The notes below the pieces were generated by a model. The model had not been told where the DNA came from and did no database searches. It saw only the letters and a program-made list of their open reading frames with translations. A DNA stretch of 39,133 nt, from positions 1 to 39,133 of the forward strand of contig DGSB01000034.1 in NCBI GenBank assembly GCA_002390045.1, written 5' to 3'. Shown here in pieces: positions 30,355-38,491 of this stretch. Source of the stretch: Fibrobacter sp. UBA4373. Its GTDB lineage: Bacteria > Fibrobacterota > Fibrobacteria > Fibrobacterales > Fibrobacteraceae. Position 1 is the stretch's first letter. Every line of letters begins with the position of its first letter. The translations under genes and the position numbers were made by a program.

Positions 30355-31809
30355 ATGCTACTCCTTTTTGCGTTACTGATTATCGCTTCGCTTTTTGCAA
30401 CACGCATTTCCGATAAAATCGGAGTGCCCGTCCTTGTCGTATTTTTAGCAGTCGGTTTGATTGTCGGAAGCGATGTTCTAGGTCTCATCGAATTCAGCGA
30501 TGCAAAATTTACCAAACAGGTCGCAGAAATCTTGTTGATTTTCATCCTATTCGACGGAGGATTTCGCACGAGCCGTTCGGATTTGCAAATTGCCGCGAAA
30601 CCTGCGATTACCCTCGCCACACTTGGTGTTGCCATCACGGCCGCTGTTCTAGGCGCATGCATTCATTGGATCATGCATTACGACTGGATGCTTTCCATGC
30701 TTATCGGCTCCATCATTTCTTCTACCGATGCAGCAGCCGTTTTCCTGATCACCAAACAGAACCCCCTTCAAAAAAGAATCGCCGCAACGCTCAATGTCGA
30801 AAGCGCCGCGAATGACCCCATGGCCATTCTTTTAACACTCGCCTTTATCGGAAGCCTCGCCGGAAACGACACGAGTCTCTTCGGCTTTTTTTCTCAACTT
30901 GCCTGGCAATTTTCTGGAGGAATTTTAGCCGGATTCCTCGCCAGCAAAATCTCCCGTTTTCTATTCAACCATCTTCATTCCGAAAATCGCGGCTACTTTT
31001 ACGTACTCATCATCGGCGTCATTCTTCTCGGTTACGGATTTGCCGACCTGATTCGCGCAAACGGCATCATTGCAGTCTTTTTTATGGGATATTGGCTTGG
31101 AAATTCGGATTTTGTCGCCAAAAGAGGCGTTAGCCATTTTCTGGAAGGGATTTCCTCTTTCTGCAACATGGCGTTATTCTTGATGCTTGGATTATTGGCA
31201 TTCCCACGAAATTTTGCACTTATCTGGAAAGAAGGGTTGCTAATTGCCGGCTTGATGATTTTTTTAGCGAGACCCGTTGCCGTTTTTCTATCGACCTTAC
31301 CCTTTCACTATTCGTTCAAGGAAAAACTTTTTTTGAGCTGGGGCGGCATCAAAGGAGCAGTTCCCATCGTGCTTGCAACTTACCCCGCGGCTTACGAACT
31401 TGAAAACGGAGAATCCGTATTCAACATTATCTTTTTTGCTGTGTTGATTTCTTGTCTATTACAAGGAAGTTCGCTTGGAAAATTCGCCAAGCTCTTCAAG
31501 CTGACGACGCACAAGTCGCCAAGTTCTCCCTTTTCCATGGAACTGCATTCTACAAAGCAGTCCGACATCGATATGTTCGAATATCTGATTTCAGAAAATT
31601 CTTACTGTGCCGAAAAAACAATCCGCGATCTAAAATTTGATCCAGACGTCGTCATCACGTCCATCACCCGCAACGGAAAAATTTTACTGCCCCGCGGCGC
31701 CGTCAAGCTTCTCCCCGAAGACATTCTTTTTATACTGGCCCCGCTTTCACGTCACCACGAGCTACGCCTCTTTTTAAGCAAAGGTCCAATATCTACCGAC
31801 GAAGCATAA
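30355..31809 (+). CDS. cvrA: CvrA/NhaP2-type cation/proton antiporter with RCK-C domain
   Basis: A 484-residue inner-membrane antiporter of the CPA1 family. About 12 hydrophobic segments span residues 1-385; the transport core shows ILLIFILFDGGF, IISSTDAAAVF and NVESAANDPMAILL (the Asn-Asp pair of electrogenic members), plus the WGGIKGAVPIVLA motif. The cytosolic C-terminus (about 395-478) reads as an RCK/TrkA-C domain (VITSITRNGKILLPRGAVKLLPEDILFILAP), as in KhaP2/CvrA proteins that exchange K+ or Na+ for H+ and take part in volume or pH control. No Shine-Dalgarno precedes the ATG and the leader appears very short. It is divergent from the PL1-type lyase gene and monocistronic. Confidence 0.9.
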   Translation: MLLLFALLIIASLFATRISDKIGVPVLVVFLAVGLIVGSDVLGLIEFSDAKFTKQVAEILLIFILFDGGFRTSRSDLQIAAKPAITLATLGVAITAAVLGACIHWIMHYDWMLSMLIGSIISSTDAAAVFLITKQNPLQKRIAATLNVESAANDPMAILLTLAFIGSLAGNDTSLFGFFSQLAWQFSGGILAGFLASKISRFLFNHLHSENRGYFYVLIIGVILLGYGFADLIRANGIIAVFFMGYWLGNSDFVAKRGVSHFLEGISSFCNMALFLMLGLLAFPRNFALIWKEGLLIAGLMIFLARPVAVFLSTLPFHYSFKEKLFLSWGGIKGAVPIVLATYPAAYELENGESVFNIIFFAVLISCLLQGSSLGKFAKLFKLTTHKSPSSPFSMELHSTKQSDIDMFEYLISENSYCAEKTIRDLKFDPDVVITSITRNGKILLPRGAVKLLPEDILFILAPLSRHHELRLFLSKGPISTDEA

Positions 31810-31875
31810 CCACAACTTCGTCGCTTCAAATACCCAGCAATTTTACGATATTTCAAGAATTTATTTAAAACACGA

Positions 31876-31905
31876 AAAGTCGCTTTATAAGGAAAGCGAC
31901 ATTTC
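31876..31905 (-). terminator. Likely terminator after rpmB
   Basis: GTCGCTTT pairs with AAAGCGAC around ATAAGG (31880-31901). On the minus strand CTTTTCGTGTTTT follows, a moderate T tract. It lies 28 bp after the L28 stop and could also end the antiporter transcript, though the plus-strand T run is poor. Confidence 0.65.
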
Positions 31906-31928
31906 GAGTTTCAAAATCCGAAAAAGGA

Positions 31929-32150
31929 TTAGAGACCGAGTTCTTTCACGACGGCATAAATGCCGCGCTTTTCGATCGTACGAAGGCCAGCGGCGCTCAC
32001 GCGAAGAGAAACCCAGCGATCTTCTTCCGGAACGTAGAAACGCTTCGTCTGAAGGTTCGGAAGCTGACGAATCAACTTCTTACGGTTCGAGTGAGAAACC
32101 ATGTTGCCAACGAGGGCGCCTTTTCCAGAAACTTCACAAATACGGCTCAT
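31929..32150 (-). CDS. rpmB: 50S ribosomal protein L28
   Basis: L28 of the large ribosomal subunit, 73 residues from the ATG at 32150, which has GGAG 7-8 nt upstream; the 19-codon in-frame extension is not part of the family. The sequence opens MSRICEVSGKGALVGNMVSHS and ends with the conserved ISVRVSAAGLRTIEKRGI-like segment. The usual partner rpmG (L33) is absent; instead it follows ispH with a 53-bp gap. Confidence 0.97.
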   Translation of the reverse strand: MSRICEVSGKGALVGNMVSHSNRKKLIRQLPNLQTKRFYVPEEDRWVSLRVSAAGLRTIEKRGIYAVVKELGL

Positions 32151-32203
32151 TGTATAACTCCGTGTTTTAGTGGGCACAAGATTAGTTAATTTGGCGGATT
32201 TCG

Positions 32204-33136
32204 TCAAGATGCTAATTCCGCAGGTAAAGGGAACTTTAACTTTTCCTGCATCGTGACCCAGTTTTCGACTTCAAGTTCGGGGTATGTTTCACGCATCCAG
32301 GCGACGACATCTTGAACCAGGTCCTCTGGAGCGCTTGCGCCGCTCGAAAGCCCCACGACATCGATTCCGTCAAACCAGGAGGGATCCACGTCCTTCACAC
32401 TGTCGATTAAATGCGAAGGTATCCCATGTTCTGTGCCCAATTCTGCCAAACGGCTCGAATTAGACGAATTTTTAGACCCAACCACAAGCAGGCTTTGTAC
32501 CTGATCGCACAAGGAAGCGACCGCCCCCTGTCGATTTCCCGTCGCATAGCAAAGGTCTCCGCGAGCAGGTCCTTGAATCCCCGGGAATCGCGCCCGGAGG
32601 TTTTCAATAATGTCCTTGGTTTCCGAAACGGAAAGCGTCGTCTGCGTAATGTAGGCCAGCGGCATTTCCTCCGGAAAGGACAATTTTTGAATGTCGTCCG
32701 CATTGCGGATAAGCGTCATCGAACCTTTGGGAAGTTGTCCCAAATGACCTTCCACTTCCGTATGGCCCGCGTGTCCAATCAGAATCACATGCCGACCGGA
32801 CATGTGGTGATGTTTCGCGCTCATATGAACACGCTGCACCAGTGGACACGTCGCATCCAACACATGCAGATTACGCGACTTCGCTTCTTCATAAACCGCA
32901 TCGGGAACTCCATGCGCCGAAAAAACGACGGTAGCTCCTTCCGGGACTTCTTTCAAATCTTCTACAAAAATCGCACCCTGGGCCTTAAAACGGCTCACCA
33001 CGAACGCGTTATGCACGATTTCATGGCGCACATAAATCGGCGCCCCGAATTTTTCAAGAGCTTTAGCGACGATATGCAGAGCGCGATCCACGCCCGCGCA
33101 AAAACCTCGAGGACTGGCTAAAATCAATTTTTTCAT
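32204..33136 (-). CDS. ispH: 4-hydroxy-3-methylbut-2-enyl diphosphate reductase
   Basis: IspH (LytB) is the last enzyme of the MEP isoprenoid pathway; it reduces HMBPP to IPP and DMAPP with an oxygen-sensitive [4Fe-4S] cluster. The three cluster cysteines are Cys13 (PRGFCAGVDRA), Cys97 (DATCPLV) and Cys196 (GDLCYATGNRQ). Substrate residues are His42 (HEIVHN), His75, His125 and the proton donor Glu127 (GHAGHTEVEGH), and the NSSNSSRL loop. The 310-residue length is standard. The ATG overlaps the stop of waaA (ATGA), so the two are coupled; isoprenoid carriers are needed for envelope glycan synthesis, which fits the context. Confidence 0.97.
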   Translation of the reverse strand: MKKLILASPRGFCAGVDRALHIVAKALEKFGAPIYVRHEIVHNAFVVSRFKAQGAIFVEDLKEVPEGATVVFSAHGVPDAVYEEAKSRNLHVLDATCPLVQRVHMSAKHHHMSGRHVILIGHAGHTEVEGHLGQLPKGSMTLIRNADDIQKLSFPEEMPLAYITQTTLSVSETKDIIENLRARFPGIQGPARGDLCYATGNRQGAVASLCDQVQSLLVVGSKNSSNSSRLAELGTEHGIPSHLIDSVKDVDPSWFDGIDVVGLSSGASAPEDLVQDVVAWMRETYPELEVENWVTMQEKLKFPLPAELAS

Positions 33137-34356
33137 ACAGAAGTATCCGAATGGGTCTTGGATTCCGAATCATCCATTTGCAGAGTCATGTGGATATAGT
33201 TCTCAAACGCTTTATAGGAAGAAATCACCTTTTCACGTTCGTGCGCAAGGAAGCTGTACACAACCTTCACGTCCGGAACGCGGCGGGTCGCATAGTCCGC
33301 CGGAGTCTTGATTTGCGCAATGGCCCCTTCGCGAAGAAGCGCTTCGACCGAAGCCTGTTGCCCACGGGAATACGGACCGACGGAAGTCGAAACCCCCATT
33401 TTCAAGGATTCCCAAAAATCATGCACCCCGAGAGTACGCGAAAAAGAACCCCCGATTACCGAAGACTTCGAAACCTTCAAAACTTCGGTGAGCTTACCAT
33501 ACGTCGTCACCAAAGAGACCGCACCCTTTTTGACTTCGGGCCATTCCACCGTAGGAATGTTTTCTTTCAAAAGTCCCGCACGGAACTGGCAAAGCTCTTC
33601 TTCAAATCGCGGAGCAAGAACCACGGCTTCGTTTTCGTGAACCGCAGTCTGAAGCATTTGCGAAAGAGGCTTCCATTCTTCCTTGTGGAACGAAAGGAAT
33701 GCCGTATCGACAGTCGGATCCTTGGGAGGTTCCACTTCCACTCCGGACTTCGCCCAGGAAAGGAGCTTCCAGTCACCACCGACAATCGTTTTGGCCGAAA
33801 CCGAGTAATCCCCGGCAGCGACAAACCGCGTCAAGTCCGCCCCGGTCTGCATGCTCACAAAACCGATTGCGCCAAATTCACCCGTGTCCACGCAACGGTA
33901 AAAACGTCCCGAAACAAGCGCCACCGAAGGACGGATGGAACGAGCCCGCATCGCCGCAAGGAATCCCGGCCAGAGTTCATTTTCGGCAAGGACAAGAAGC
34001 ACCGGCTTTACCGACTCCATAAAATTGCGGACAGCCCGTTGCGTATCCAAAGGAGCAATCGAAACCAAAATGCCTTCTTGGTCAGCAATCGGAGCCAAGA
34101 ATTTCAAGACTTCCACTTTTTGCGTCGTGATCAAGATTTGCGGAAGCGAAGGATTTTCTTCTTTTAAAATTTTTGCGAGCGAAAGCAGCATTTTGCATTC
34201 GCCGAGGCTTGCACCGTGCATCCAAAAGCAAGGGCCTTCCGGGAACGGGCCATCGATTCGATCCTGGATTTTAAATTTTTCATTGAACGACGAAACTTTT
34301 CCCGCAGCCAAAGCCACGACACCAAAAGTTTTCCGAATTGCATTCAATCCAAACAT
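33133..34356 (-). CDS. waaA: Kdo transferase (3-deoxy-D-manno-octulosonic acid transferase)
   Basis: WaaA/KdtA transfers Kdo from CMP-Kdo to the lipid A precursor at the inner membrane, the first step of LPS core assembly. The 407-residue protein shows the GTB-fold marks: WMHGASLGECKM near residue 46 (the conserved catalytic Glu lies in GASLGE), SLPQILITTQKVEV, the LLVLAENELWPGFL motif, and in the C-terminal domain APRFEEE and SSVIGGSFSRTLGVHDFWE, then the nucleotide-binding-type loop region. A membrane-anchoring N-terminal segment (FGVVALAAG) is short. Length is slightly below E. coli WaaA (425). AAGGATTT precedes the ATG. It is 12 bp after the methyltransferase gene and overlaps ispH. Confidence 0.9.
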   Translation of the reverse strand: MFGLNAIRKTFGVVALAAGKVSSFNEKFKIQDRIDGPFPEGPCFWMHGASLGECKMLLSLAKILKEENPSLPQILITTQKVEVLKFLAPIADQEGILVSIAPLDTQRAVRNFMESVKPVLLVLAENELWPGFLAAMRARSIRPSVALVSGRFYRCVDTGEFGAIGFVSMQTGADLTRFVAAGDYSVSAKTIVGGDWKLLSWAKSGVEVEPPKDPTVDTAFLSFHKEEWKPLSQMLQTAVHENEAVVLAPRFEEELCQFRAGLLKENIPTVEWPEVKKGAVSLVTTYGKLTEVLKVSKSSVIGGSFSRTLGVHDFWESLKMGVSTSVGPYSRGQQASVEALLREGAIAQIKTPADYATRRVPDVKVVYSFLAHEREKVISSYKAFENYIHMTLQMDDSESKTHSDTSV

Positions 34357-34368
34357 TTCAAATCCTTG

Positions 34369-34953
34369 TTAAAGCGCAAACGGCAACTCGACATACCGTC
34401 GCAAAATCAACAACAATGTACAAAAGATCAACCACCCCCACGTCCATCGGTCTGCCACAAACGCCATCAAAACGGACCGTTTTTTCACCGAAAGCGAAGA
34501 ATCCGTCGACTGCGCCAGTAGCCGCGACGGAAAAAACATCGGGGTCCGTTCCGCCCACTTGACAAAACGTTCTCCAAACTTTTGTTCCAGAAAAGCATCT
34601 TCGGCTTTCGCAAGCGAAAATACAAACAAAGTAACCAACGAGAAGAAAGCAAAACTCACCGCTTGCCAGCCCAAATGGAAAAGGATTAGCGCATAACAAA
34701 AACAAAGGTTCGAAAGATAGATCGGATGGCGGAGTTTTGCATAGATTCCCCACATCACAAGTTCTGGGGCCGCCTTTTCATTTTCACGCGTATGTTCACC
34801 GATTACCCGACGCGCTTCGACACGAAGCACAATTCCCAAAAGCGCAAGAATTCCACTCGATGCAGGAATCCATTCCGAAGAATGCGGAAACATCCAGAGA
34901 GCAACAGCAAAAAGCCCAAGTATGACGCCTCGAAAACGGTAAAGAAAATTCAT
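34369..34953 (-). CDS. Membrane methyltransferase (isoprenylcysteine carboxyl methyltransferase-like)
   Basis: A 194-residue protein with about five hydrophobic segments (starting with VILGLFAVALW and ILALLGIVLRV). It has the marks of the ICMT/PEMT-like membrane methyltransferase superfamily: GIYAKLRHPIYLSNL (the R-H-P-x-Y motif, about residues 70-84) and, after the next membrane pair, EDAFLEQKFGERFVKW (conserved E and ER). These enzymes use AdoMet to methylate lipids or isoprenoid-type carboxylates; the bacterial substrate is rarely known. The gene overlaps the ABC exporter by 4 bp (ATGA) and precedes waaA by 12 bp, so a lipid or envelope substrate is likely, but this is inference. Confidence 0.8.
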   Translation of the reverse strand: MNFLYRFRGVILGLFAVALWMFPHSSEWIPASSGILALLGIVLRVEARRVIGEHTRENEKAAPELVMWGIYAKLRHPIYLSNLCFCYALILFHLGWQAVSFAFFSLVTLFVFSLAKAEDAFLEQKFGERFVKWAERTPMFFPSRLLAQSTDSSLSVKKRSVLMAFVADRWTWGWLIFCTLLLILRRYVELPFAL

Positions 34954-36518
34954 ACACGTCCTTTCAAAGTCGAAAAATCCAAAACTTCAAAGCGTTCCGC
35001 AAGATCCTTTGAAATAGGTTCATGCGAAGCCAGCATGACCCATTTTCCGCACGCTTTGGCCGCATTCAAAAGCGCCAAAAGAATCGGGTTCCGTTCTTCC
35101 TGCGCAATAAACGCAAAAGGTTCATCCAAGAGGATGATTTTTGCCGGAGCAGCCATCGCCCACAAAAGAGCGACTTTGGCACGTTCTCCTCCCGAAAGGC
35201 CCTTTTTCTGCAAAAGGAATTCTCCCTTTACAAGTTCAAAAAGCTTTGCAAAATCCGGCTCACCCTGCAGCGATAAAATCTTTGGACGGATCATTTTTCG
35301 CGGGGGAAGGATCAGATCCTGAGACACCGAGAACACTCCATGAAAGCACAAATGCCGCGGCAAATAAAGGGTTCCCGCATTCGGTTCTTCTAATCCAGAA
35401 ATCAATTTGAAAAAAGTCGATTTTCCACAGCCATTAGGTCCCTGCAATAAAACGGGACGTTCCGTCTCAAGCAAAAGATCAAGCCCGCGAAATACCGGCG
35501 CGCATTTTTCGTCATCGGAATAAGAAAACTCGATTTGCGAAAGTTCAAGCATTGGAGCGTCGTGCGAAGGCAAGCTTTTTTTGCGAGGCGCGCGCGAAAG
35601 TTCAAGGAGAACATTTTCTGCACTTTTCGCAAGGCGCATCTGCGGCAAAAGTCGAGAGCATTCCTTCACCGGTTTATAGCAAAGAAACAGCGCGGAGCAG
35701 TAAAGGATAAGGCCCTCCGCATCCAAATTGCCATTCAGAATCATCCAGCCGCAAAATCCAAGAATCAGCACCACGGCAAAAACGGAAAGGCTTTCCATTC
35801 CTTGCGAAAGCGCCACTTTTCGGCGTCCTACCGAAACGCCCGAATTCAAAACGGAACGCACTTTCGAAAAAAGATTCTGGACAATTTGCGAAAGGTCATC
35901 TAGAGAACTCCACAAACGAAAGAAACGTTTCGACAGTTCCATTTCGGAGCGGAGTTCTCCACGCTTTGCCATTTCGACTTCTACAGAAGGCTTCATCGCG
36001 TGCATTTTCTTTTGAATGTAAGAAATCACCGGAAGCACCACCAGCAACACGACAAGCGTAAGCCATGGGGAAATCACAAACAGCACCGGTAAAAATATCA
36101 CCAGTTGCAGGATCGCCTGCAGGGTTTGCATTAACGATTCAACGCTCGAACCGACCGTATGCACAGAATCGTAAGCGACCATTAAACGCTCTTCACTGTT
36201 TTCTGCGTGGTAAAACTTTGGGGAAAGCGTTCTCAGGCGCCGCGCAAACCAGAGCAAAAGCCCCGCTTCTATATGCCGACTCGTTTTTTCGACCGAAATT
36301 CCGCGCAAATACGAAAATCCCCAACGAAGCATCACAAGGCCGAGCGTCACGCCAAGCCATTCCAAAATCGTCGTCTGAACCGTTTTTTCAAGAATCTGCA
36401 TAAAGTGCCGAATGGAAGCCAAGAGCGCTGCATCCGACAGACTCGAAAGCAAAACAAGCGGAAACAGCCGCCATAAAGCGGTTTTTGCACTGCATTTTAG
36501 CCATTTCGACAGGTTCAT
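34950..36518 (-). CDS. ABC exporter (fused permease and ATPase)
   Basis: A 522-residue half-transporter. Residues 1-300 hold about six hydrophobic segments (FPLVLLSSLSDAALLAS, TLGLVMLRWGFSY, VIFLPVLFVISPWLTLVVLLVVLPVISYI, VFAVVLILGFCGWMIL). The ATPase domain (about 325-522) has Walker A GPNGCGKST, Q-loop VFSVSQDLI, signature LSGGERAKVALL, Walker B IILLDEP followed by Phe instead of the usual Glu region (DEPFAFI, so DEP-F), and the switch His in ASHEP. It exports a lipid, peptide or glycan; the operon with waaA and a lipid-type methyltransferase suggests an envelope lipid. It is shorter in the ATPase than MsbA (about 580 residues), so it is not clearly MsbA itself. No Shine-Dalgarno precedes the ATG. 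Confidence 0.86.
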   Translation of the reverse strand: MNLSKWLKCSAKTALWRLFPLVLLSSLSDAALLASIRHFMQILEKTVQTTILEWLGVTLGLVMLRWGFSYLRGISVEKTSRHIEAGLLLWFARRLRTLSPKFYHAENSEERLMVAYDSVHTVGSSVESLMQTLQAILQLVIFLPVLFVISPWLTLVVLLVVLPVISYIQKKMHAMKPSVEVEMAKRGELRSEMELSKRFFRLWSSLDDLSQIVQNLFSKVRSVLNSGVSVGRRKVALSQGMESLSVFAVVLILGFCGWMILNGNLDAEGLILYCSALFLCYKPVKECSRLLPQMRLAKSAENVLLELSRAPRKKSLPSHDAPMLELSQIEFSYSDDEKCAPVFRGLDLLLETERPVLLQGPNGCGKSTFFKLISGLEEPNAGTLYLPRHLCFHGVFSVSQDLILPPRKMIRPKILSLQGEPDFAKLFELVKGEFLLQKKGLSGGERAKVALLWAMAAPAKIILLDEPFAFIAQEERNPILLALLNAAKACGKWVMLASHEPISKDLAERFEVLDFSTLKGRV

Positions 36519-36550
36519 GGAAAAAAAATAGAATTTTTAACACAACCCCC

Positions 36551-36578
36551 TTGACAAAGATTGTGGAATATCTATATT
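36551..36578 (+). promoter_or_regulatory. Promoter of tRNA-Glu
   Basis: -35 TTGACA (36551-36556, consensus), 16-bp spacer, -10 TATATT (36573-36578, five of six). The predicted start is about 10 nt before the tRNA 5' end at 36596. It is the clearest sigma-70-type promoter in the window. Confidence 0.85.
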
Positions 36579-36595
36579 TGGCTCATCGAAACGAT

Positions 36596-36668
36596 GCCCC
36601 TATCGTCTAGTGGCCTAGGACTCGGGATTTTCATTCCCGCAACAGCGGTTCAAACCCGCTTGGGGGTA
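36596..36668 (+). tRNA. tRNA-Glu (UUC)
   Basis: Cloverleaf with acceptor GCCCCTA and TGGGGGT (two G-U pairs), a D-arm of the Glu type (GTCTAGTGGCCTAGGAC), anticodon arm CGGGA-TTTTCAT-TCCCG with anticodon UUC, and T-arm AGCGG-TTCAAAC-CCGCT. The 3' CCA is not encoded. It has its own promoter and terminator and is a single-gene transcription unit; the cognate gltX is about 23 kb away. Confidence 0.96.
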
Positions 36669-36671
36669 CGA

Positions 36672-36706
36672 AAAAGAACTCATCAACTTGATGAGTTCTT
36701 TTTTTT
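36672..36706 (+). terminator. Rho-independent terminator after tRNA-Glu
   Basis: GAACTCATCA-ACT-TGATGAGTTC (stem of 10 bp, loop of 3) followed by eight T. It is a strong terminator that ends the tRNA transcript before the symporter gene. Confidence 0.93.
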
Positions 36707-36767
36707 GTTTATAGCCAATCATCCGCATAATGTCTAGCTTTTTCGCACATTCCAAAAGGATGGCATT

Positions 36768-37760
36768 ATGTTGTTAACAAAACTTTCTCAATTCCTTTCC
36801 CGATATACCACGCCTGTTGTTTTGCTTTTCGCAGCCGTGGCCTTCATTTACGCACCTTCCTTCGCCTGGGTCAAGGGCGAAACTCAGACCATCATTTTGG
36901 GCATCATTATGTTCGCCATGGGACTTACCCTTTCCCCAAAAGATTTCGCCATTTTGGCAAAGCGTCCGGGCGACATTCTCCTCGGCACGATTGCGCAGTT
37001 CACGATCATGCCGCTGATTGCATTTACACTGGTACACCTTGGACTTCCCAAGGGAATCGCGATCGGCCTTTTGCTTGTCGGTACATGCCCGGGCGGAGTT
37101 TCCTCGAACATTATGTCGTTCCTCTGCAAAGGCGATGTCGCATTTTCTGTAGGCATGACCGCAGTCAATACGCTCCTTGCGCCGGTGCTCACCCCGATTC
37201 TCATGAAGGTGCTTGCCGGTGAAATCGTGGAAGTGAACGCCTGGGGACTTTTCAAGACGATTCTCTGCGTCACGATTTTCCCTGTTATCGGAGGCTTTGT
37301 CTTAAACTATCTGCTGAACAAAAAGCAGTCCTTCCAGATGGTGCGTTCCTGGATGCCGGGCGTTGCCGTACTCGGCCTTGGCGCAATCGTCGGCGGCGTG
37401 ATTTCGCTCCTGGGAAGCAAATTCTTTAGCTCGGGCGCGATGATTTTCCTTTGCGTCTTCCTGCACAATTCATTAGGCTATGTCGCAGGCTACGCCATCG
37501 GTAAAATCGCCCGGATGAGCAAGGCGAAGAAGCGCACGATTTCCATTGAAGTCGGTATGCAGAACGCGGGTCTTGCCACAGGCCTTGCTTCGCAACACTT
37601 CCCCGCTTACCCGGAAGCCGCCGTCGCCGCGGCGATTTCCTGCGTGTGGCATTCGATATCGGGAACAATCCTTGCCGGCATCTTTATCTTGATGGACCAT
37701 CACGCTGAAAAGAAGATGCAAAAAGACAAAGACCGCATCTTGAATGCGGCCAAGTCGTAA
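36768..37760 (+). CDS. Bile acid:sodium symporter (BASS) family transporter
   Basis: A 330-residue inner-membrane transporter with about ten hydrophobic segments. It shows the BASS family marks: IIMFAMGLTLSPKDF at the first crossing region, LLLVGTCPGGVSSNIMSFLCKGDVAFSVGMTAVNTLLAPVLTP (the Gly-rich crossover, given in part), and ISIEVGMQNAGLATGLA in the second. Bacterial members carry sodium with organic acids such as pantoate, pyruvate or 2-keto acids; bile acids are not the natural ligand, so the substrate is unknown. AAAGGATGG precedes the ATG by 4-6 nt. It follows the tRNA-Glu terminator and has no partner gene; the next gene is convergent. Confidence 0.9.
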   Translation: MLLTKLSQFLSRYTTPVVLLFAAVAFIYAPSFAWVKGETQTIILGIIMFAMGLTLSPKDFAILAKRPGDILLGTIAQFTIMPLIAFTLVHLGLPKGIAIGLLLVGTCPGGVSSNIMSFLCKGDVAFSVGMTAVNTLLAPVLTPILMKVLAGEIVEVNAWGLFKTILCVTIFPVIGGFVLNYLLNKKQSFQMVRSWMPGVAVLGLGAIVGGVISLLGSKFFSSGAMIFLCVFLHNSLGYVAGYAIGKIARMSKAKKRTISIEVGMQNAGLATGLASQHFPAYPEAAVAAAISCVWHSISGTILAGIFILMDHHAEKKMQKDKDRILNAAKS

Positions 37761-37783
37761 CTTCAATCTCTGAATTTTTTGAA

Positions 37784-38491
37784 TTAGCCCTGTTCGAACT
37801 CCAAAATCGCGCAGGGCAATTCTTTTTTCAAAAGCTTCACGTAGGTAAAGTTTCCGGCCGTCAAAACCTGCGGAACCAGTTCTTCACCGAGCTTCACCGG
37901 AACCTTATACTCCACGCGCACGCCTTTTACGTTAAAATCTTCCGGCAAATATTCCGAAGCGATTCGAACGTAATGCGCATTGTTCAAATGCTGATTGTAA
38001 TCGATATCGTTACGTTGCACAGCGACCGGGGCAAATGTCTTTACTTCCCCATCCGGAACGACAATGCGGCGTTCCTTATAATTCATTTCCTGTTTCGGAT
38101 CATAAGAGCAAGCATCGATCACTTCTTGCGGGAGCTTTTTCATACGGCCGTTTTTTAAATCGCAAAAGACTCCCAGGCTCCACGATTTATAACAGGGATT
38201 TCCCGCTTCGTCATAAATGAACGTGTTGCGGAATCCAAAAAGAGGTTCGCAGCCAAAAATGCTCGTCGTCACCGTAAGCTTTTCCTTAAAATCCGGAATG
38301 CGAACCACTTCCACTTGCCGCGAAGCGAGCAACTGGGCAAAACCGTTTTTCTTCAAAAAATCCCTATAGTCTACAGCCGAGTCGAGCCAAAGTTCGGAAC
38401 AGTCCTGCATCATCTGGAACGCCGAAAAAAGTTTAAGCTTTCCATTTCGATCCGTGCGGCTTGTCGTCACTTGTTCTTGAATGCTAAACAT
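37784..38491 (-). CDS. Acyl-ACP thioesterase (FatA/FatB-like)
   Basis: A 235-residue cytosolic thioesterase of the acyl-ACP thioesterase family, a double hot-dog fold that releases free fatty acids from acyl carrier protein. N-terminal hot dog: SRTDRNGKLKLFSAFQMMQDCSELWLDS. C-terminal hot dog: VQRNDIDYNQHLNNAHYVRIASEYLP, where Asn, His and nearby acid residues of the RNDIDYNQHLNN segment match the catalytic site of the family. It probably sets the free fatty acid or lipid precursor pool. Its start lies inside the last codons of the chromate transporter gene (8-bp overlap), with the Shine-Dalgarno GGGAGG in that gene's end, so translation is coupled. Pairing with a chromate transporter is unexpected. 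Confidence 0.88.
   Translation of the reverse strand: MFSIQEQVTTSRTDRNGKLKLFSAFQMMQDCSELWLDSAVDYRDFLKKNGFAQLLASRQVEVVRIPDFKEKLTVTTSIFGCEPLFGFRNTFIYDEAGNPCYKSWSLGVFCDLKNGRMKKLPQEVIDACSYDPKQEMNYKERRIVVPDGEVKTFAPVAVQRNDIDYNQHLNNAHYVRIASEYLPEDFNVKGVRVEYKVPVKLGEELVPQVLTAGNFTYVKLLKKELPCAILEFEQG

Noticed and set aside
37761..37783. Possible terminator between the symporter and thioesterase genes
   Set aside because: TTCAA and TTGAA can pair but the stem is short and AT-only with a long loop; too weak to call.
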